From Tillus elongatus (lineage: Eukaryota; Arthropoda; Insecta; Coleoptera; Cleridae), in contig OZ023263.1 of assembly GCA_964006375.1 (NCBI GenBank), positions 138,820,173 through 138,884,172 on the forward strand: a stretch of 64,000 nucleotides of DNA, written 5' to 3'. Shown one piece after another: positions 28,641 through 40,839 of this stretch; the stretch's first letter is position 1, and each line of letters opens with the position of its first letter. The notes below the pieces were generated by a model that was given only the letters and a program-made list of their open reading frames with translations, was not told the DNA's origin and did not search any database. The translations under genes were made by a program, and so were the position numbers.

Positions 28641-29249
28641 TAGACGTACCCTGGCGCTCTAGAGAAATACATTTATGATATAACCGAAGGTCATGTTTTT
28701 CATTTACCGATGACCAAACCTTAAATAGCCCATGTTGAAACTTTACAAGTTAATGTCAAAAGTAAACATGATTTGAGTACGGCTTCTTTCATCAGAATGC
28801 ATAGATTTGTTCGGGTGAGAAGCAGTGTTGCCGGGAAGCTCATTATGTTACTTTTCTTTTATTTAATACCCACGGTGCGTTTACATAGGGGCTTCTATGG
28901 CTCAAGATTGAAGATTCTAGCTTAATGGGAAATTTATTGAGCTATCGGATTTGAAATATTTTTACGAAAATTTTCTACCATAACATACTTGCCGCACCCA
29001 GACCCTTTCCAACACTTATTTACGGTTGCTGTGTCCATCATTTTTGAAAATGATAAAATATTGCAGCTTACTATGCAAGACTGACAAACAAGGCAATATC
29101 AAAATCATTTTTGGAAAAATATTTAAAAAAAATTAAATGAGATAACAATTTAAACATAAATTGAAAATCTCGGTTCGCTGCTTCGTTGCGGGGGTTATCC
29201 TTCCCCTTCTGCATGCCAGAATCAGCCTCAATGCATAAACAAGAACCAT
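28641..29249. other. Non-coding spacer with one H relic
   Basis: A weak inverted H terminus lies near 28975-29000 (CCATAACATACTTGCCGC). Otherwise nothing was recognised. Confidence 0.4.
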
Positions 29250-29445
29250 GTAAACAATAAGTGAGTAACGAACGTGTCGCCACCTAGTTCGGAACCAAGT
29301 ACTATGTTGTCACGCCCGCTCCAAATAACACAGAGTATTAAAAATAGAGACGGTATACAACTAACTAACAATTTAAAAAATTGTTAGCCCTGGCCCATTT
29401 CTACCCCAATATAGGGACAAAGTATGTAAGACTAGATGCATTCTC

Positions 29446-29509
29446 GCAACAATTAGAACCGTAGACCGGTTTCGCTCTCATTAGAGCTCTTCAGTACGGC
29501 ATACTAAGC
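29446..29509 (-). ncRNA. Type I hammerhead ribozyme (inverted monomer)
   Basis: On the minus strand the order is stem I (CCGTA with TACGG), CTGAAGA, stem II GCTCT/AGAGC with loop AATG, GAA, palindromic stem III ACCGGT, then C17. The predicted cut is between 29464 and 29463. The outer part of stem I is shortened: this copy has CTTAG where the direct copies have GCAATTAG. Confidence 0.85.
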
Positions 29510-29702
29510 AAAAATGCACCAAAAATAACACGGCTATCGTATAGCCAGTCTTAAAACAGCCAGTTTTAATACTCTGTGTTATTTGGAGCGGGCGTGACAA
29601 CATAGTACTTGGTTCCGAACTAGGTGGCGACACGTTCGCTACTCACTTAGTGTTTTAAGACTGGCTATACGATAGCCGTGTTATTTTTGGTGCATTTTTG
29701 CT

Positions 29703-29768
29703 GCAATTAGTATGCCGTACTGAAGAGCTCTAATGAGAGCGAAACCGGTCTACGGTTCTAATTGTTGC
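29703..29768 (+). ncRNA. Type I hammerhead ribozyme (direct monomer 1)
   Basis: Outer stem I GCAATTAG pairs with CTAATTGTTGC; inner stem I CCGTA pairs with TACGG. The core is CTGAAGA, stem II GCTCT-AATG-AGAGC, GAA, stem III ACCGGT and C17. All invariant core bases are present (position 7 is variable in hammerheads). The cut is predicted after 29750. Stem III has no loop, so the active form is probably a dimer, as described for short-stem-III hammerheads. Confidence 0.9.
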
Positions 29769-30009
29769 GAGAATGCATCTAGTCTTACATACTTTGTCCC
29801 TATATTGGGGTAGAAATGGGCCAGGGCTAACAATTTTTTAAATTGTTAGTTAGTTGTATACCGTCTCTATTTTTAATACTCTGTGTTATTTGGAGCGGGC
29901 GTAACAACATAGTACTTGGTTCCGAACTAGGTGGCGACACGTTCGCTACTCACTTGGTGTTTTAAGACTGGCTATACGATAGCCGTGTTATTTTTGGTGC
30001 ATTTTTGCT

Positions 30010-30075
30010 GCAATTAGTATGCCGTACTGAAGAGCTCTAATGAGAGCGAAACCGGTCTACGGTTCTAATTGTTGC
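30010..30075 (+). ncRNA. Type I hammerhead ribozyme (direct monomer 2)
   Basis: The same sequence and fold as the copy at 29703-29768. The cut is predicted after 30057, exactly 307 nt downstream of the first. A transcript spanning both would release a 307-nt RNA with ends suited to ligation into a circle. Confidence 0.9.
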
Positions 30076-30105
30076 GAGAATGCATCTAGTCTTACACGTA
30101 AACAA

Positions 30106-31515
30106 GAAAAATTCCTTTGGAGCAACCCCTAAGAAAGTTCCGGGACCTGCGGTGAATATAGAGGTTCTGCGCGTGGTAAACAGGATTTTAAGGTGGTATA
30201 GTTGCAAAATGGGATAAAGGTAGCTTAGAGAGGTCAAACTAAGCTGTTTGTTTCACACTTTCCGCTCACATTTCCTTTCTATATTCTTCTCCGCCCAGCA
30301 CCCCCATTCACTCTTGGTTCCACAACTATCTTGTGGGCTGTTTGCAAGAAATTCTTCTTGTGGTAAGCAAATTTATGAAAAGATTTTTCTCAACCCCCCA
30401 TGTGCTAATCTGCAAATTTACCGAAAATTTACTTTTTATTTACAAACGGAATGCATCTATGAAATTATAGGTGGCACGTAAGTATTTTTCCATATAAATC
30501 GCTTGATTGGTCGGTTTCAATCAACTTAATCGAACCAGTTTCTGCAAATATAATAACAAAAAAGGTTTTTTAAAACAAATTTGTAATTATCTGTGAAGCT
30601 CATTGTGTTATTTTTTAAATTTAGTATTCACGCTGCTTTTATATGTTTTACTATGTATCAGAACTGAAGATTCTAGTTTAATGGGAAATTGGGTTATCAC
30701 CATTTGAAATATTTTAATCAAAATTCGCTACCATAACGCACTCTTTTCAACACTTATTTACTATTGCTGTATCCATACTTTTTGAAAATGAAATAAATAT
30801 AAACAAAGCAACATTTTGAAATTAAAATTTTAATAATTTAACCTAAACATCTGTTTATATAATTTTAACTTGGGATGTATGTACTTTGTTATACCTACGT
30901 ATATATTATTAGTACTTACTGTATTAGTTTGAGGTAGGTATATTTCTTATTGAAATAATTTTGGTAATACTATAATCACTTTGGTAATACCTACCAGTGA
31001 ATTCTGTATAGAGTTCATTAGGTAATACATACAATATCTACAATCTACATGCAGTTTACCTATCACTTTCATATTTGTTTAATTGGATGTTACAATCATA
31101 ATATACTACTACATTTATTTGGTTAAAGTTAAGTTAAAATTCAAAGTTGGGTTATTTACTGTTTGTATTAACCTTAGAATATAGGTACCTAGTTGTTTTA
31201 TATTATAAGATCCTAATAATTAGGAATTAGCATCAGCGGAGTCGATTTCGAGGTTATGCGATGCGGAAAGCGTACACGCTTCTCTGTGACAAATAGTTAC
31301 GTGTGGTGAGATTAAACTAGGAGAGAGAGACAGGGAGAGAGAGAGAGAGAGATGGCTTTTAATTTTAAATGCCGTGAACGTGAAGAACGGGGAGATTAAT
31401 ATTTATATATAATGAAACGTCGTTCTATATTGCTTTTAAACAAATTGAATCACTTTCATTCAATTTTTTATTTATTAATATGCATATCCATGATAAAATT
31501 TAGCGCTTTTGAACG
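30106..31515. other. Non-coding stretch with an H relic and GA repeat
   Basis: A truncated inverted H terminus (CGCTACCATAACGCACTC) lies near 30725-30742. A GA-rich tract sits at about 31320-31353. No gene was recognised. Confidence 0.45.
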
Positions 31516-31650
31516 CAAACTTTGTCCGGGTATTTGGAAAGAAATGGTCCAAGGCTGACAATTTACAAAATTGTTAGTTGGTTGTACATTGCACACAGCT
31601 CTATCTATAATATTTTGTGTAAACTAGAGCTATCGTTACAACATACTACC
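31516..31650 (+). repeat. Diverged relic of the ribozyme monomer
   Basis: The order of short shared blocks matches the monomer at 29790-29920: ACTTTGTCC, AGAAATGG, ACAATTT with AAATTGTTAGTT, GTTGTA, then CAACATA and CTGGT. The part that would hold the hammerhead core is missing or unrecognisable. Confidence 0.55.
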
Positions 31651-32094
31651 TGGTCCTGCACCGAGAGGACTTCCCTGTCGTATCTCTGGCAATGTTCTCC
31701 AGGCTGACATCTTGCAATAATTTCCATTGTTTAGATTTTTATCTACGATTTATTTAAATAGGTTAGCAGTACAGATAACGTCATCTGTCTTTGTCCAACA
31801 TTGTAGATATTGCATTACAGAATCTGAAGTGATGCCGAGGATTGTTTTATTATTGATTTCGAATAACTTTATTTTCCTTTGATCAAACGACTTGAAAATT
31901 GGTACACAACCACGCCTGTCCATGTTCTTTTAAGTTGTTAAATAGTTAATTTTCGTTTAATTCGCTTAGAGAATTTGAGAGATATTGCGTTTTAAAAAAG
32001 ATTTTTAAATTTTTTTATTCAGAAAAATTGGCCGTTAACATTTGATGAACGAACTAATCCGAGCTATTATCAAAATAAGGGTAAATTTGGTCCA

Positions 32095-32350
<256 letters not shown>

Positions 32351-33034
32351 AATTTAATTAGCATGACGGAAGCGGGGAAATACTCGTGACCATCATGACA
32401 TTCTAATTAAATAAAAAAAATTCCAGTGACTTTGAAACAGGAAACCATATTTTACTGCGAATGCCAGCGGATAGGCTTTATTAAACATTTGAGCAATTCA
32501 TAGTTAGTGATACTTTTACCTGAGTTAGCTTAAAGCTAGTATCTGCAGCTATTATCGTAATACCGTTTCAATGGTCCATATAAGCACCTACCCAATGGCT
32601 GCAAACGGCGAGTGATTGTGGAGGCAGAAGGAAAAGTATAACATGGTTTTCTTTAGTCAGTTTTACTAGAGCATCTTTATGATATGTGGACTTCATGATT
32701 GTGTATATAAGCATAAGTATTGGCAAATTTTTAGTTGGTTTGCTGAAGCAGATAAAATGTTACATGCATTCAATGAACATTTCACTTGAAATCCACCCTT
32801 AACAGGTGGGTCGAACTTCAGTACCCAAATATACACTTTTAATCATTTAAAATGCACTACTGTGAAGATCATAAGCGGCGGAATTTCATTCCCAACTACA
32901 TTAATTGCACAGCATACGGGCACGAGGTAGCCTCGTTCAGCCGATGTATATTGCCTAATCTGTTATGTACCACTTTTTCATATAATGTTTGTGGGTTGCT
33001 GGATTGATTGTTGTCAGACCTGTTTCGTCCATAT
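32351..33034. other. Non-coding spacer
   Basis: No protein, RNA gene or repeat end was recognised. Confidence 0.45.
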
Positions 33035-33150
33035 TAGTGATTTTTTTAAATTCACCATTGAGTAGATCGCGACTATAAATTTCTTTAAATGAGCGCAAAC
33101 TAGGACCCCCAGAACCCATATCCGGGGTCAGTTTCAATTTTTATATGCTT
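33035..33150 (-). mobile_element. H element 3' end fragment
   Basis: Reversed, it reads CTGACCCCGGATATGGGTTC, GCGCTCATTT and a hairpin-like end. It abuts the foldback that begins near 33160. Confidence 0.7.
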
Positions 33151-33159
33151 ATATACAGT

Positions 33160-34531
<1,372 letters not shown>

Positions 34532-34599
34532 AAGTAAGGGTTTTCTATATGTGTATATATAAAAATGTTATAATGTTTTATATATTGCATCTGTTGAAT

Positions 34600-37136
34600 G
34601 TACCGGTCATCTGCTGACAACAACGTTGTCCAGCTTTTCGGCTACCTTTCTGAAAAAAACCGACCATCTGATTTCTTAATATCCTTCCTTCGAGGTCACT
34701 CTTCTTGGTGACTTCAATGTCCATAATAAGGAATGGCTAGGATCTTCCAAAACCGATCCACAAGGGAGAGCAGCGGAGGCCTTCGCAGTCAGCAATTCTT
34801 TAGCCAATATGGTTCAGCAACCTACTTACTTTCCTCGCTCAAATCCCTTGGATCTCCTTCTTACTACAAAACCTGTATGCTATAAGACATCAGGCATCGC
34901 CCCCCTTGGTCGCTCAGACCACGGCACGGTCACTGCTTCCTGCGCAATGTAACCCGAGGTCACACAGTAATTACACCCACGTGTCGTTTGGCACTACAAC
35001 TCCGCGAACTGGGACGAAATGCAGGATTACTTTTCCTCATTTCCATGGGCGTCTGTCTGCTTTTCTCATCCTGACCGCTCTGATATCTCACAAAACGTCA
35101 CCGAAATCATCCAAGCTGACAATGGAATTATTTATTCCACGTACACAGAAAAGCTCTTCAGCCACCCAAAAGCCCCGGTTCTCTAAATCCTGTGACAAGG
35201 CCAGACTTGAAAAGGTCAAAGCTCACAAAACGCTTCTACACAATCTCAGTCAAGAAAACCGTCAAGCATTTAACGACGCAAGAAACCGCTATATACGCAT
35301 TCTTTCTGAGGCAAAAAACTCGTTTAATAACCACATTAAAAACAAAGTCCTCTCAAGCTCCAACGGCAGCAAACCCTTCTGGACTCTTGCTAAATCTATT
35401 GGAAATAATTTCTGCAAGACCACGTTCCCACCTCTTGTTTCAGGGGATGAAATTGTTTCTACAGCCCTGGGCAAGGCTGTACTTTTTGCCTCGTTGTTCG
35501 CCGGCAATTCTACTCTCAATTCACCTCCAAATGTTCAACCACCAACAGTCCCCAATGTCGCGCATAAAATGACGGATATTATTTTCAAAACTAAAAAGGT
35601 ACGAAAGATGCTCTCTTCTCTTAATACGAGGAACCCTCTGGCCTTGACGAGATCCCAGCATTTGTTCTCAAAAAATGCGCACCAGAAGTTGCTCCGGTCC
35701 TGATTCGTATATTTCAGACATCTTACAATAGAGGCATATTCGCTAGTTACTGGAAAACTGCTCGAGTACAACCCGTCCCCAAAAAAGGATCCAAAGCGCT
35801 CCCTAGCAACTACAGGCCTATTTCTCTCCTTTCAGTCGTCTCTAAACGAGAGGCAGTATGGATTCCGTCAGCGCAGATCAACTGCCGACCTCCTTTCCTT
35901 TGTCACCCATTCTTGGATCAAGTCTATGGAACTACATGGTGAATCCCAGATTGTCGCTCTAGACATATCCAAAGCATTCGACCAGGTATGGCACGCAGCG
36001 CTGCTTAATAAACTTCCGGCCTATGGCCTACCACCAAAACTCTGTACCTGGACAGCAAATTTTCTCTCTAACCGGAGCATTTCTGTGGTCGTGGGTGGCC
36101 CTTCCTCTAAAATGTATCCAATTAATGCAGGAGTCTCTCAAGGTTCAGCTTAAGTCCCTACTTTGTTTCTTCTCCACATCAATGACCTCTCTAGCACATC
36201 CAACCCAGTTCACACTTACTTGAATGACAGCACCCTCCACTCAAATACACAATATTCTAAGCCTATCTCTTTAGCCCAATTAGATGAGGATCGCAGACTC
36301 ATGGAGGGCTCTGTCTCTGTAGATCTCCAAAAAATATTAGACTGGGGAAGTATAAATCTTGTACAATTCAACTCCACCAAATATGTCTTACTTTCTAACT
36401 TATAAGATATACACCAGCCCTAGACCCATCACAATGAACAACCAAGTTATTCAAAGTAATGAGTCATTTTCAGTTGTTGGCATTTCTGTGGATCGAAATA
36501 TCAATTGGCACCAACATGTCACATCAATTGCAGAAGCGGCTGCTAACAAATTAGGTTTCCTCTTCCGGGCTCGCAAATACTTTTCACCAGATAATCTCTA
36601 TACCTTATATGCTTCACAAATAAGGGAAAACCTCGAATACTGCTCTCACATCTGGGGTGCCGCTGCCGCTTCTACACTTGCTATCCTGGACTCTATTCAG
36701 AAGAGAGATATACGTCTCATCGGTGACCCTACCGTCACCCAGAGGCTGCCATCCTTTGCCCACCGACGTGCCGTTGGTGACACCTCTCTCTCCCCCCCCC
36801 CTCTCTCTCTCTTTTATAGATATCTGCACGGGCACTGCTCAGAGGAGCTTTCTTCCATACTTCCTCCACCTGCTGCCCCCAACAGATCTACCAGGGGAAC
36901 AGAGCGAATGCACCCTTATACTGTCCAGGTCACCAGACATAGAACATCTTGTTATGCCCGTTCTTTTTTCCCGAGGACTTTCAAGTTGTGGAATTCCTTG
37001 CCGGCACATGTTTTTCCTTCTTCTCCGAACCTCCAGAAGGAGTCAAGTACAGAATTGTTGCCTATTTCCTCCTTGTTGACACACACGATACGATAGTATT
37101 TAGGCTGCGAGCCCTCGTAGTGTGTTGTTGAAAAAA
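34600..37136 (+). pseudogene. Jockey/CR1-superfamily LINE with AP endonuclease, unit 1
   Basis: The endonuclease C-terminal half is visible: TLLGDFNVHN near 34700 and LGRSDHGTV near 34903-34930. A linker frame follows (34906-35703), then LDISKAFDQVWHAALLNKLPAYGLP near 35965, a changed catalytic block (THLNDSTLHS-like in place of YADD, about 36215), and thumb frames 36163-36405 and 36359-37096. About 64 bp between VVSK and RQYGFRQ are deleted relative to the LINE at 2668. A unit-specific indel breaks the frame at 35632 (GAGGAACCCTC against GAGGAAAGCCTC). It is dead. Confidence 0.85.
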
Positions 37137-37139
37137 AAT

Positions 37140-37740
37140 TGTTTGCTGTACTTTTCTATGTTACGTGTTATATTTTATTATAAATGTGTACAAATTTTAT
37201 GTAAATTAGTGTATATTGTGTTGATTGTTATCTAGTTTGTATAAATATGTGAATAAATATATGAAATTATACTCTTTTCTTTATTTTATGTGTTATTTGT
37301 TAAGTGTGTTGACAATAAAGGTACGTAACTGGTTATTTTACCCTTTTTATCGGAGAATACATTATTCGACGTTGGGTATATTAAATCTCCCACCTAAATT
37401 ATGACCTACGTCAATTAAATAAGTATGATTATTAGTATATATGTGAAAATTGGTGCCCTCTTACCATATTTATACCTTTTTTTGATGTGATGTTTATGTC
37501 TCAACTGGCTCTATCTCAGGGTCAATTGTAGGGTTCAAAGTCTTTATTGCTGTCTTACACTGTTTTCCTGTTATTTTAACGTTTCATGGGTGAAATTTAG
37601 ACACTTTTAATTCCCTTTTCAGCACAAATATACCAATAAAGAAGATAAACATTGATTTTTCATTTGAAAACAAGGACTCTACTTTATTTTAAATTAAAAA
37701 TTATCACAATTCCTAAAATCTATTAAATTTCTTACAATTT
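37140..37740. other. AT-rich spacer in unit 1
   Basis: Non-coding DNA between two LINEs with no recognised function; it is repeated at 43360-43960. Confidence 0.5.
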
Positions 37741-39627
37741 TGAGCGCGTACTGCGGGGAAGTCAATTACCTGCCTGACGCAGCCAGGCTGGTAAGGGTAC
37801 TCAAACAGGAGGTAGGCAGTAATGTAGGATCCTTAAGGAAACCGGACGGGAGCTGGACAAGCACCACTACGGGGAGAGCACATTAGCTGTGTTCTTCGAT
37901 GTGGAAGGGGCCTTTGATAAGGCAAGGACGGATACGGTTTGTAGCGCCCTACAGAAAAGGGGAACGCCGAGATCCCTAATAAGCGAGCATGCTGGAGGAC
38001 AGGAGAGTTTCGCTGACCTTGGGGGACGGGGCTGGACGTCGGGGTGACGGGCGGCTGCCCTCAGTGCAGTTGCCCTTTGCCCCGTCTATGGTGTTTGGTC
38101 ATGGACGGCCTCTTGGAGCGGCTCTCCGAGAACGGCTTCTACGCCCAGGCGTACGCTGATGATGGGCTGGTCTTAGTCACCGGAAAATTCCTCGGCGTCG
38201 TCTGTGAGTGCATGCAAGCTGCCTGTAGCATAATCGAAAGGTGGTGTGGTGAGCTGGGACTCTCCGTAAACCCGGCGAAGACGGAGATGATCCTATTTAC
38301 CAAGATGTTTGGAAAATCTGCAGCTTTAGGGCAGGAGGTCAAATATCTGGAGGCGATCCTGGACTCCAAACTAACATGGGGGTCGCAAATAGAACGGGTT
38401 GTAAGGAAGGAAGTAGCGACTCTCTAGCAGCTGCGTCGAGTGATAGGGAGGACCTGGGGACTTAATCCTCGGATCCTTCATTGGATCTACACTGCGATCG
38501 TCAGGCCGAGAATCCTCTATGGGGCGTTGGTCTGGTGGTGCGGTGTGAACCAGACTACCAGCAGGAAAGTGGCCAAAGTCCAAAGGCTGGCAATCCTGGG
38601 TATCACAGGCGCTATGAGGACGACACCCTCAGCCGCGCTAGAGGTCCTGTTGATGCTGCCACCGCTTCCCATCTGTGTCAGGAGGGAAGCGATGGCGTCG
38701 CATCTCAGAATGCGAAACGCAGGAAACTGGTGCGGAGAGGGAGCAGTAATAGGGCATGCAAGAGTCGCCAAGGAGGTGGAAAAGGAAATTCCGATTTCCG
38801 CCATAAAGATGCGGAATGCCGAGGATGATATTAGGTTGACTAGGCCATACACCCTTAGGATCCCCAGTAGGGATCAGTGGAGGGAAAATGAGGTTTAATT
38901 CCAGCCCGCAAGCCTGGTCTGTTTCACCGCCGGATCGCGACTGGAGGACCAACAATCCTCCGGGGCAGGAATATACATCGAGGGCCTGGGGTGCGCGAGA
39001 GCTATGCCCTTGGCGCATATACCACGGCATTCGAAACAGAGGTGTACGCTATCCTGTCTGTGGCCAATAGACATGATGTGAAGAGGAGCCCCGATAAACG
39101 TGTGTACATCTGTGCGGACAGCCAGGCAGTCCTCCGGGCAGTCTGCGCGGCCAAAATCAGGTCTATACTGGTTCAGGAGTGCGCTGACGCACTCAGAAGA
39201 CTAGCCAGGACAAAGGAGGTACAACTAGAGTGGGTTCCGGGACACTGTGGCGTGGCGGGGAATGAGGTCGCGAATCATCTCGCAAGGCTTTTCCCGGCGG
39301 CCTTTCTGTGGCCCGGAGCGGGCCATAGGTATAAGTAGGAAGTCGGTCTCCGTCGCCTTAGACAGGTGGACCGAGGAAGCAATGAAGAGGCACTGGGGGT
39401 CAGTTGGTGGCTCCAGGCAGGCGAGGGACTTCGTGGAGGGGCCGGACAGAGATAAAGCTGTCTGGCTACTCGGAAGGACTCGACCTACGCTTCGCCGTAT
39501 CCTTGGGGTGCTTACAGGCCACTGCGCCCTTAGAAGACACCTCACATTGATAGGCGTAGAGAGGGATCCCATTTGCCAGGAATGCGGCGAGGATGAGGAA
39601 ACGTCCTACCACTACCTGTGCGAATGC
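37741..39627 (+). pseudogene. LOA/I-group LINE with RNase H, 3' cut, unit 1
   Basis: RT palm parts: AVFFDVEGAFDKA near 37888, then MTGGCPQ..., AQAYADDGLVLVTGKF near 38150 and LGLSVNPAKTEM near 38260. A thumb-like frame follows (38440-38898). The RNase H domain has TTAFETEVYAIL near 39022, CADSQAVLRAV near 39110 and WVPGHCGVAGNEVANHLAR near 39230. The C-terminal CQECGEDEETSYHYLCEC sits at the end. Stops and frame changes occur before and after the thumb. The 3' end is lost at the duplication junction. RNase H places it in the I/LOA/R1 group; LOA is a guess. Confidence 0.82.
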
Positions 39628-40666
39628 GATATATAGCAAATTTCATTAAAAAAAAGAAGAATTATTTAATATTTAAGAAAGTGTATTTTGTGGCCCTTCC
39701 AATATAGACACCACATAAACTTTTGTATTTATAACGCGATTTCTTAACGATATCTCAAAAGATATAAAATGAAGAAGTCTATAGATACTGTGAAAATTGT
39801 TTGCTATGCAATTCGATCAGTGCCTACTAAAACTCTTTTCACGTGTTACAACTTCAAAAAAAAAGGTTTAGGGGTAGTTTTAGGGAAAAATAAGTACGCC
39901 ATAGGATTCGCCATTCTGTTACCCACCAAATTAAAAAATATATATTATGACAAAGTATGGAAAATTATAAATGCTGTGAGAGATGTTATGTTGGTTTCCT
40001 GACCAAGGCCTACGAATGCAATCTTCTATAGCAAAAATTGGAAAAAATGAGTTAACAACCTTGGTAAGAAGTTCAATAAACTTGTGTGAAATAGTTGACA
40101 ATAGTTATTTTTTCATGAAATGTGGTAGGTAACAGTTTTAAAGATTGACGAATCCAGTGGCGTACTTATTTTTTCCTAAAGCTAACCCTAAACTTTTTAA
40201 TAATTTTTGAGATTCGAAAATAGTTTTAGTAGGCCCTGATCGAATGGCATAAGAAACAATTTTCACAGGATCTATAGACTTCTTCATTTTTTATCTTTTG
40301 AGATATCTTGATAAAATCGAGTTATAAATACAAAAGTTACAGGGGTGTCTATATTAGAAGGGTCACATAAATAAACTACTCTGAAATGGTTAATAATTTC
40401 TATTTTTTTTGGTGAAATTTAGTATATATCTATTTTAAGCGATGTCAAATGTAGTGGCGTACTTATTTTGTTCCTAAAAATGACCCTAGCCCCTTTTCCT
40501 ATTTTTTGACATAGAAAAACTGCATTAGCAGATCTTGGTGAGGTAACATAGAGAACAATTTTCACAGAATTTATAGTTTTTCAATTTATATATTTTGATC
40601 TGTTGTTCTTCAAAATCGAATTATAAATACAAAAGTTATACTGGTGTTTCCATCTTAAACGGGCCA

Positions 40667-40752
<86 letters not shown>

Positions 40753-40839
40753 AAGTAAGGGTTTTCTATATGTGTATATATAAAAATGTTATAATGTTTT
40801 ATATATTGCATCTGTTGAATGTACCGGTCATCTGCTGAC

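Larger units (their letters stand above)
29258..30097 (+). mobile_element. Retrozyme-like array: one inverted and two direct ~307-bp monomers
   Basis: The monomer runs in inverted orientation at about 29258-29572, in direct orientation at about 29573-29878, and again to 30097 as a truncated copy. Each contains a hammerhead ribozyme core. GTAAACAA directly before (29250-29257) and after (30098-30105) is a candidate 8-bp target duplication, so the whole block may have inserted as one unit. No protein is encoded. Similar small hammerhead-bearing tandem repeats are known from many animals (retrozymes) and from the terminal repeats of Penelope-like elements. Which of these it belongs to is inference. 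Confidence 0.8.

Noticed and set aside
29446..30100. CRISPR-like array of repeats with spacers
   Set aside because: Eukaryotic context, only three large ~307-bp units, one inverted; the hammerhead structure explains the conservation.
35289..35771. Minus-strand frames in the duplicated LINE units
   Set aside because: Shadows of the plus-strand LINE coding sequence, and repeated in both units for the same reason.
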